Assembly (NCBI GenBank): GCA_021803645.1
Contig: JAJZLI010000043.1
Coordinates: 1-5,681, forward strand
Length of the DNA: 5,681 nucleotides
Source of the DNA: a bacterium
GTDB lineage: Bacteria; Patescibacteriota; Dojkabacteria; JAKAPS01; JAJZLI01
Direction of reading: 5' to 3'
Below the pieces are notes generated by a model. That model saw only the letters and a program-made list of their open reading frames with translations. It was not told the DNA's origin and did not search any database. Shown piece by piece: positions 1 through 5,681 of this stretch. A program made the position numbers and the translations under genes. Position 1 is the first letter of the stretch, and every line of letters starts with the position of its first letter.

Positions 1-1733
1 AGATCTTTGCTTAAACCAACTAGAAAGTTTACTATTTGCCTCCTCCATAGTATATGAATCAATAATTTCCGTAGCATAACCTAACTTTGATAATCGAATA
101 CCTAAATCACAATCTTCTGTCACATTAAATGCATCCCATCCATGGATATTTTTTAAAATATCAGTCTTAAAGTGATTTGATGTACCACCAAGAGGAATAA
201 TAGAATATAAAGTTTGCAATCCAGGCAAAATAAGATCAAACCATAATGAATATTCTGCAGTAAACAAAATTGTAAGTAAATTTTGTGTAGAATTATAGAA
301 ATTTAACTTTGCTTGTATACAAATAATTTTTTCTTCAGTACGAGAAAAGCCTAAATATACTTTTTTTAACTGATCAACCTCAGGTCTATCTTCTGCATCA
401 TAAATTACAACATACTCTCCTTTAACAAACTTAAGGGCATAATTACAAGCCTTTGGCTTAGTTTGAGGCATGGACTGTGGAACAATTACTATAACAAAAT
501 ATTCTGGCAATGAAATTTCCTTAATTTTATCTTGTGTTTCTGTATCACTTTCCTCTAATATAAGAATAACCTGAAGTTTGTCATGGGGATAATCAATTTT
601 ACTAATAGAGGCAATAAAATCCTCAACAACTTCAGCCTCCTTATAAAGTGGACATAGTATCGAATACATGGGTAGTATATTCTCATCAATCTCCATGAGT
701 TGTTTCTCACTAATTCTAATCTCTTTATTAGAATTAAATGCCTTATGTATAATATAGAAATTAAACAGAAGATCAAACATATAACCAAAGACAATAAGCC
801 CCATAGTCAAAATTAATACAGGATATAAGTAAAAAAATAGAAGTGTAAGGTAAATAAAAACACCGATTAATATAATAACCTTATGGTATTCATATAGGAT
901 TTCTATTGCACTATCATGAAGTGGCAACTTGCTATAATTAGCAAATTCCTTTCCCTTATAATGAAATTTATCATGGGAATGTAGACTCCTAATAGGATCC
1001 TTTTTTCTAAATTTTAATTTAATAGCATTTGATCCTATTTCAAAAGATGACTTAATTATACTAATTTTAGATTTTCCATTAGTTCTTTCAGTAAAAGGAA
1101 TGTCAACAGAAGTACATTTATACCCAGCATCCCTGGCATTTATAAGAAAAGCCATATCAAATGTCCATCCACTATCTGGAGTTAAATTTAATCTATCAAT
1201 AATTTCTTTGCGAAAAACTTTGAGCCCAGATTGTGCATCTACCGAAATATTATGTAATAACTTTACAAATAAAAATGAAAATCCAGAAGAGACAATACTT
1301 CTTAAAATATTTACCTTTTTATGTTGTCTTCTGGCAACAACAATATCATATCCTACAGATAAATTCTCTACCATTTCTGGAAAAGCTTCTGGAGGGTACT
1401 GAAGATCTGCATCAATCATTCCTAATATAGGATAGTGAGCATAAGAAAAACCTTCTAGAAGTGAAATTGACTTACCCCTCTTTCCTTTTTTAACATATAA
1501 GAAGATGTTGTTCTGTTCTGTTCTGTTCTGTTCTGTTCTGTTCTGTTAGCTATTATTTCCTCAACTTCAGATTGTGTACCATCAGACGAATTATCATCAA
1601 CAATGATGATCTCATATTTATAATTTGCATTGGAAAACACCAATGCAATTCTTTCAATTAATTTTTTAATATTTCCCTCTTCATTTAATGTTGGAATTAC
1701 AATAGAAATACCATCAATTTCATCCTTTTGCAT
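1..1733 (-). CDS. Phase-variable two-domain glycosyltransferase (DPM1-like GT2 fused to cellulose-synthase-like GT2), OFF by frameshift, 3' end cut by window edge
   Basis: From ATG 1733 the protein begins as a polyprenyl-phosphate mannosyltransferase-like GT2 (VIPTLNEEGNI at 13-23, VDDNSSDGT at 45-53). A CAGAA tract at 1509-1547 then breaks the frame. Translating the following frame by hand gives no stop from 1545 to base 1. In six-unit numbering it contains DADLQYPPE (106-114), QSGLKVF (166-172) and PFTERTNGKSKI (211-222), which complete the first domain. Two membrane helices follow (about 284-328), then a second GT2 domain: CPLYKEAE (about 353-360), DAEDRPE (444-450), GGTSNHF, TED (537-539) and QRS at the left edge, presumably the start of QxxRW. 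Membrane segments expected after QxxRW lie outside. From 1733 to the resumption point at 1509 there are 224 bases, so losing one unit (219) or gaining two (234) restores the frame. The first domain should load a sugar onto a lipid phosphate or glycan, the second should build a polymer; actual sugars are unknown. An automatic caller would split this into 1455..1733 and <1..1419. Confidence 0.87.
1455..1733 (-). CDS. OFF-state product of the phase-variable gene: truncated 92-aa GT2 N-terminus
   Basis: This is what is actually translated from ATG 1733 at the repeat number present here. Residues 1-61 are the genuine start of the glycosyltransferase, including the nucleotide-binding strand with VDDNSSDGT. 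Residues 63-75 are the repeat-encoded N-R-T-E-Q series. The last 17 residues (from TSSYM) are out-of-frame sequence, ending at TAG 1455-1457. It lacks the DAD motif and every downstream element, so it cannot be an active enzyme. It is the 5' part of the larger gene, not a separate gene. Confidence 0.85.
   Translation of the reverse strand: MQKDEIDGISIVIPTLNEEGNIKKLIERIALVFSNANYKYEIIIVDDNSSDGTQSEVEEIIANRTEQNRTEQNRTTSSYMLKKERGVSQFHF
1509..1547 (-). repeat. Intragenic pentanucleotide tandem repeat (CAGAA)n, contingency-locus switch
   Basis: On the + strand a perfect TTCTG array runs for 39 bases with period 5: seven full units at 1511-1545, plus TG before and TT after. In the coding sense it reads CAGAA and encodes a five-residue cycle N-R-T-E-Q. 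Because 5 is not a multiple of 3, gain or loss of one unit by polymerase slippage changes the frame. Six or nine units give the full-length protein. Seven units (this sequence) stop at 1455. Eight or five units stop at the TAA at 1490-1492. So one of three repeat states is ON. The tract lies between the second helix of the GT fold (EEIIA) and the strand NIFLYV, a surface-loop position that can tolerate extra residues. Confidence 0.93.
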
Positions 1734-1737
1734 AGAT

Positions 1738-3336
1738 TTATTTTCCTAATGCATTAATAATTGCATTAACTTGTGCTTGTGTCAATGGAACCCAAGGTGA
1801 TCCATCAGGATTTGATGATGCAGCTGCAGGACTATCTCCCTGATTCCACCATTTTGCTTGGTAAGGAACTCCATTAAATAACACTCTATCCCCAGTATTA
1901 TAGATAGCAGTACCTATCCAGTTTGGATATGTACCGGCAGGAAGTGTTGGTTGAGGTATAGGTTTTTCTCCTGGCAATACTGGCCCAATTAATTCCCATG
2001 GAGTTTGCCATGATTGTAAAACTGGATCATTAGGAACATCACCCTGTGTCCACCATTTAGCTTCATAAATATTGTGATACCATACTACCTTTGAACCTTC
2101 TAGATAAGCAGCAGTTGGTGACCATATTGGGTATGGACTTGTAGCTGGGTTATCTTGTGTAAGTATAGGTTTTTTATCTGCAACAGTAACAAAACCAGCA
2201 CTTAGAGTAATCGTACCATCAAAGTTTTGGCTTAGTATATCAGCATATTCGCCACTACTTTGAGAAACTCCACTACAAGAGTTTGATACGACTTGGAGAT
2301 ACACATAGTTACTACCGCATTCCAAATCTCTGTTTGCAGACCACATTGACATTCTACCAACACCATGAGAGACGGCAAAACTATTTAATGATTTAGCATC
2401 AGATATAGTAAAGACTTCATTTGTATAGTTATTTTGACCTATCATAGGAGTTGCCCCAATTTTTCTCCATAATGTGGCGTTATTAAGGTATATTCCTGCT
2501 CTTTGGTAAAGAATACCTAATTGCCTCTGTGTCTGTATCAAGGCACTCTCAGATGCAGTTAGCATATTCTCTCCTTTTGTCATGCTTGCTCCATAATCCA
2601 TAGTCATAACATTAACTCCTGCAAGATCTACCCCTTTTGATAAAAAAGTAGCTACTTCATTTGTACCATCGGGAGTTAGCCCTTGAGGAGTAACAGGTAA
2701 AGTTAGCCATACAGCAAGTTTTCTACCTGCTTTACGTCTTTCCTCTTGGAGTTTAGCAATTGCAGTAGCCCTCCTTACAGTAGCCTGGGAATTACTAAGA
2801 TCTGAACCTTCAATATCTAAATCTATTGTATTAATGTTATATCTATCTACAACAGAGGTGTATGCATTCAGAAGGGCTGTAGGATTGGTACATCCAACAG
2901 CTAACTCCTGATTAGCTTGACCTCCAAAGGAGATAGCAACACTTCCTCCTTGCTGTTGTAATCGAGCAATTCTATTATCAAGGTTAAGATTTATACCAGC
3001 TTGATTTAAGGTGTACTCTGCACCCCAAGTTGGAGTACATGCATTTGAAGGTGAAGATACTATAAATGCTAATACTGCATCCTTTTGAGAGGTAGTCCCC
3101 ATCTGCTGGAAAGAAAATTCTGGGGTTGCAGTAACATCTACATAAGAGGCAAACCACGGGTTATCTGCACCTATAACTTGATTAGATTTCCACCATTTAT
3201 ATCCTAAAAATGCGCTATATCCAATCACTGCCCAAATAAAAATGAATAGTAGTACTCTCCAAAAAGACAATCTTCTTTCAGGAATAATAATCTGTTTTTC
3301 TACAATTGGTTTTGTTTCTTTATTTTTAATCTTCAT
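1738..3336 (-). CDS. Membrane-anchored GH18 chitinase-like hydrolase with two C-terminal CBM5/12-like modules (532 aa)
   Basis: This is probably an extracytoplasmic glycoside hydrolase acting on chitin or another GlcNAc-containing polymer. A basic N-terminus and one hydrophobic helix (about 25-46), with no clear signal-peptidase site, suggest a type II anchor with the enzyme outside. The GH18 barrel spans about 58-345: SFGG at 136-139, the catalytic strand IDLDIE at 171-176 (D172, D174 and acid/base E176), MTMDYG at 244-249 and a late MSMW (Trp332). In the DGxDxDxE signature the first D and the G are replaced by N169 and T170; the core DxDxE is intact, so activity is expected. Cysteines at 100, 149, 340 and 354 fit disulfides outside the cell. 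A linker leads to two chitin-binding-like modules (about 401-450 and 470-518), each with AKWW. The gene starts inside the stop codon of the upstream synthase, so translation is probably coupled. The context suggests trimming, release or remodelling of the polymer that the synthase makes. Substrate is inferred. Confidence 0.9.
   Translation of the reverse strand: MKIKNKETKPIVEKQIIIPERRLSFWRVLLFIFIWAVIGYSAFLGYKWWKSNQVIGADNPWFASYVDVTATPEFSFQQMGTTSQKDAVLAFIVSSPSNACTPTWGAEYTLNQAGINLNLDNRIARLQQQGGSVAISFGGQANQELAVGCTNPTALLNAYTSVVDRYNINTIDLDIEGSDLSNSQATVRRATAIAKLQEERRKAGRKLAVWLTLPVTPQGLTPDGTNEVATFLSKGVDLAGVNVMTMDYGASMTKGENMLTASESALIQTQRQLGILYQRAGIYLNNATLWRKIGATPMIGQNNYTNEVFTISDAKSLNSFAVSHGVGRMSMWSANRDLECGSNYVYLQVVSNSCSGVSQSSGEYADILSQNFDGTITLSAGFVTVADKKPILTQDNPATSPYPIWSPTAAYLEGSKVVWYHNIYEAKWWTQGDVPNDPVLQSWQTPWELIGPVLPGEKPIPQPTLPAGTYPNWIGTAIYNTGDRVLFNGVPYQAKWWNQGDSPAAASSNPDGSPWVPLTQAQVNAIINALGK
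1741..1747 (-). promoter_or_regulatory. Ribosome binding site of the phase-variable glycosyltransferase
   Basis: In the coding sense AGGAAAA lies within the last codons of the chitinase-like gene, with seven bases between it and the ATG at 1733. It is the clearest Shine-Dalgarno in the window and supports this start and independent initiation of the third gene, in addition to coupling across the 4-base gap from the TAA at 1738-1740. Confidence 0.7.
1783..2136 (-). other. Tandem CBM5/12-like carbohydrate-binding modules within the GH18 gene
   Basis: Two diverged copies of a roughly 50-residue module sit at residues about 401-450 and 470-518 of the hydrolase. Both follow the pattern YPxW, then A-Y or A-I-Y, G-x-x-V, Y-x-AKWW, QGD and a closing PW. 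This is the aromatic-rich pattern of chitin-binding families 5 and 12. A proline-rich linker (GPVLPGEKPIPQP) separates them. At protein level they look like an old duplication; I saw no long identical DNA stretch between them. Confidence 0.8.
3333..3336 (-). other. ATGA start/stop overlap coupling synthase and hydrolase
   Basis: The TGA stop of the glycosyltransferase (3335-3333) shares bases with the ATG of the chitinase-like gene (3336-3334). The bases upstream hold only a weak purine stretch (AAGAAAAG, coding sense), so the hydrolase probably depends on ribosomes terminating on the synthase. That ties its dose to the synthase. It also shows TGA serving as a stop here, against UGA recoding. 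Confidence 0.8.
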
Positions 3337-5663
3337 ACGGTTACACTTTTCTTAGAATTTATAGAAGATGCAGCTATTACTACAGAAGAACTAGGATTTA
3401 TAGTTCCTTTCATATCTCCATAATAAAGCACTGACCTCCAATCAACATCAGACTTTTTCTCTTCAATTTTTTTACTATTATCTTTCTTTGTTTCAACATA
3501 AAGCCAACTGGTCATTCCAATCCATATATCAACTATACTATTCCAAATACCTATATATGCAATAATTGCCCATGAAGCTGAAAACGCATTAAATGCTGCA
3601 AAAATAGCATTTCCCCAATTTGGAACAGGCACAGCAACATTTCTCCATACGGTAAATATTGAGAATGCTACAATAAGAAGAGGAATAATTACATATGTAG
3701 CCTGAACTCCAGTACGATCCTTTATTTTAGGAGTACGAGCAAATGGAATTTTTTTACCATTTAAAGCTTGTTGTAAAGACTTTAGTACTCCAGCAAGGTT
3801 AACAGGAAGCAATATTAGATTAAAACCATAGATTCTAAATACATCTGTCCATTTATATCCACAATACTTTAAATCATTTCCCATTGCTATGAAATAAGGA
3901 AGTGCTGCAAGTAAAACCAAAGGAGAGAGTAACCTTCCATCGTAAGGATATGCAAGAAGAAAGATTAACCCGACAGATGACCATGCAATTGATGCCATAT
4001 AATTTACTCTAAGCAGTATTGCCATCTGAGAGATAGGTTCATTTTTACGTTTCTTATCCTTGATATGAGCCCATAATTTGGGAAGTATTAATAGACCTCC
4101 ATTAGCCCAACGCCTTCTTTGAATAACCAAAGAACCAAAGTCTGGTGGGGTTGCACTATAACTTAATCGTTCAGGATAGTTTACTAATGTCCATCCATGT
4201 AATGCAAGATCAACGCTGGATTCTGTATCTTCAATTACAGTACGATCCTGTATGTATCGGCTTATTTTAAACCCCCCAATATATTCTGTTTCGGCAATAT
4301 CCTCTAAAGCGACCTTTCTTATTACAGCATTAGCTCCTACCCAAAATGTAGCACCATAATAACTCATGCCCTGATGTAGGATATGTTGTATATCTGTTGT
4401 AGCTCCAGCAAGACGCTCTATTCTTGTACCTGCACCTCTAAAGGAAGAGTATGGAGTTTGTGTTACAGCAACTCTTGCATTATCAGGCTGTTCAAGAAAA
4501 TATACAAGACGTAGGCAATATTCTCTCAAGAGAATAGAATCTGCATCAAGGGTAAGTAGGTAATCACTATCAGGGACAATTAAATCTTTTGATTTTTGGG
4601 CATTCACTGTAGGAACAAGAACAATACCTTCTGGTGTATTTCTTATTTTATAAGATCCACCCATAAGCCCAATATATGAATTTAAATTCATAGCTTTATT
4701 TGCTTCATGTGATAGGGATGCATATTTTTTTCTTTCAAATACTGCAAGTTCTGTATTAAATATCCAATTTAACCTAAGATAAAGTTGATTGACTCTTTTT
4801 ACAGAAAGTTTAGCTCCCTCAAGACAAGAAGAGTTCAGTGCATCTGCAACAATCCTCAGATCTTTTGCAAGCCCCCTAAGGACTTGTTCTGAGAAAAATA
4901 CATCTACATGATCCTCAATTACTTCATTATCAGCTAAAGAATTTAACCATTCAGATGCCCATATATAGTTTGATATTAATTTTTTCACATCACTTGAGCT
5001 TGCAAACTTATTTTTTGTATTGTGTCGCCCAAATTGTGATAAGGCATTTTTAAATCTGATACGAGGTTCAGAAAAAAGTTCCATAATATCATTTGCCAAG
5101 TTTCTAGTTTTGTTTAATCTTTCAGCAACAGTAGGATTGGTAGGATTAGGGTTATCATCTATCAAGAGTACAACTCTCATATTAGGATATTCTTGTAGAG
5201 CAGCAGACATCAAAGTTTTCCTTACAACCTGAGGTTCTTCACTATAAGATGGAACCAATACTGTTATTGTTGGTTGTTTTGAATAGAAATAATCATCCAA
5301 TTTTGCCCTTGGTACACGGATATGCTTTGCAAATCTCTGTAGTGCCCCTTGACGAGCAACTAGATATATAAGTGCAGAAAAGGTAAGAAAGGTTACAATA
5401 ATAAGATAGCTAATAGCTTGCATTGTAAACTGAAAATTAGAATGCACTAGGAAGAATTCCCTTATAATTGTAGATATAAAATAGGCGATATAAAAAAGGA
5501 TTGTAAGTAGTATTGCAATCCTACTCCATACAATTTTACTATCTGAAGGTCTCTCATGAATCATTGGTAAAGGTATGGTTCTATTCTCAGCCCCCCATTG
5601 TCTTCTCTTTGCAATTTTCTTTTTTATTTTTTCACTTTGTATAAGTTTATTTTGTATAAGCAT
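3333..5663 (-). CDS. Processive-type family 2 glycosyltransferase, cellulose/chitin/hyaluronan synthase-like, polytopic membrane protein (776 aa)
   Basis: This is probably an inner-membrane synthase that polymerises a beta-linked polysaccharide from a nucleotide sugar and moves it across the membrane. Two N-terminal membrane helices (about 48-68 and 82-103) precede a cytosolic GT2 domain opening at about residue 132 (TVLVPSYSEEP). The catalytic set is complete: DD at 169-170, DAD at 373-375, an IED in the TED position (478-479) and QRRRW at 515-519. About six further hydrophobic segments follow (roughly 546-572, 579-595, 611-630, 656-673, 685-706 and 709-722), then a Lys/Glu-rich soluble tail; there is no PilZ domain. 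About 200 residues separate DD from DAD, much more than in BcsA, because of a helical insert (about 185-335). The ATG at 5661-5663 is the first in-frame ATG after an in-frame TAA at 5679-5681, but no Shine-Dalgarno is visible, so a leaderless or weak start is possible. The stop overlaps the next gene. Fold and class are secure; the sugar and product are not. Confidence 0.9.
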   Translation of the reverse strand: MLIQNKLIQSEKIKKKIAKRRQWGAENRTIPLPMIHERPSDSKIVWSRIAILLTILFYIAYFISTIIREFFLVHSNFQFTMQAISYLIIVTFLTFSALIYLVARQGALQRFAKHIRVPRAKLDDYFYSKQPTITVLVPSYSEEPQVVRKTLMSAALQEYPNMRVVLLIDDNPNPTNPTVAERLNKTRNLANDIMELFSEPRIRFKNALSQFGRHNTKNKFASSSDVKKLISNYIWASEWLNSLADNEVIEDHVDVFFSEQVLRGLAKDLRIVADALNSSCLEGAKLSVKRVNQLYLRLNWIFNTELAVFERKKYASLSHEANKAMNLNSYIGLMGGSYKIRNTPEGIVLVPTVNAQKSKDLIVPDSDYLLTLDADSILLREYCLRLVYFLEQPDNARVAVTQTPYSSFRGAGTRIERLAGATTDIQHILHQGMSYYGATFWVGANAVIRKVALEDIAETEYIGGFKISRYIQDRTVIEDTESSVDLALHGWTLVNYPERLSYSATPPDFGSLVIQRRRWANGGLLILPKLWAHIKDKKRKNEPISQMAILLRVNYMASIAWSSVGLIFLLAYPYDGRLLSPLVLLAALPYFIAMGNDLKYCGYKWTDVFRIYGFNLILLPVNLAGVLKSLQQALNGKKIPFARTPKIKDRTGVQATYVIIPLLIVAFSIFTVWRNVAVPVPNWGNAIFAAFNAFSASWAIIAYIGIWNSIVDIWIGMTSWLYVETKKDNSKKIEEKKSDVDWRSVLYYGDMKGTINPSSSVVIAASSINSKKSVTV

Positions 5664-5681
5664 ATATACAATAACAAATTA

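Noticed and set aside
555..794. 79-residue minus-strand hydrophobic ORF
   Set aside because: It lies in another frame of the same strand across the linker and start of the second GT2 domain, whose own frame is continuous and carries family motifs. The hydrophobicity is a by-product of AT-rich codons.
1100..1430. Two plus-strand ORFs (1100..1402 and 1233..1430)
   Set aside because: They are antisense to the conserved DPM1-like domain and show no recognisable domain or ribosome binding site.
1509..1547. Reading the TTCTG array as a CRISPR, a transcription-factor site array or a decayed pseudogene
   Set aside because: There are no spacers and the unit is five bases inside a coding region. Apart from the tract, the downstream frame has no stop or missing motif over 1500 bases, which does not fit decay.
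3333..3335. UGA recoded as Gly or Trp
   Set aside because: The TGA falls exactly at an ATGA gene overlap, and no in-frame TGA occurs inside any of the conserved frames.
3467..3473. Homopolymer runs of seven (also 361-367 and 831-837) as further slippage sites or terminators
   Set aside because: They lie within intact frames, are short for contingency tracts in such AT-rich DNA, and have no GC-rich stem beside them.
5020..5232. 70-residue plus-strand ORF
   Set aside because: It is antisense to the synthase GT2 domain, with no domain signal.

Overview
The window is AT-rich bacterial DNA and is coding almost from end to end, all on the minus strand. It reads as part of one operon transcribed from high to low coordinates: a polytopic family 2 glycosyltransferase (5663..3333), a membrane-anchored GH18 chitinase-like protein with two chitin-binding modules (3336..1738), and a large two-domain glycosyltransferase (1733..<1) that runs off the left edge. 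The first two genes overlap by 4 bases (ATGA). The second and third are separated by 4 bases, with a good Shine-Dalgarno inside the end of the second. No RNA gene, mobile element, CRISPR array, terminator or intergenic stretch over 20 bases is present. The operon promoter must lie beyond the right edge or in the last 18 bases.

The most important point is in the third gene. Read from its ATG at 1733, it is a textbook dolichol/polyprenyl-phosphate mannosyltransferase-like GT2 protein for about 60 residues. It then enters a perfect pentanucleotide tract (TTCTG on the + strand, CAGAA in the coding sense; 7 full units within 39 bases at 1509..1547), leaves the correct frame and stops at 1455. The rest of the protein lies in another frame, open without a single stop from just after the tract to the window edge. 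It carries the rest of the first glycosyltransferase domain, two membrane helices and a second, cellulose-synthase-like GT2 domain with DAED, TED and the start of QxxRW. Removing one unit or adding two restores one reading frame of more than 570 codons. This is the architecture of a slipped-strand phase-variable switch, captured here in the OFF state.

Together the genes look like a cell-surface polysaccharide cassette: a membrane synthase, a tethered glycan hydrolase that binds chitin-like polymers (compare BcsZ with cellulose synthase, or the GH18-like domain of PgaB with PNAG), and a switchable second glycosyltransferase. The product is inferred, not proven; a GlcNAc-containing beta-glycan is suggested only by the GH18 and CBM5/12-like modules.

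The organism cannot be named from the sequence. Low GC, very tight gene packing, TGA used as a stop and a phase-variable surface gene fit a host-associated or episymbiotic bacterium. A Patescibacteria/Saccharibacteria or low-GC Gram-positive-like source is a guess only.
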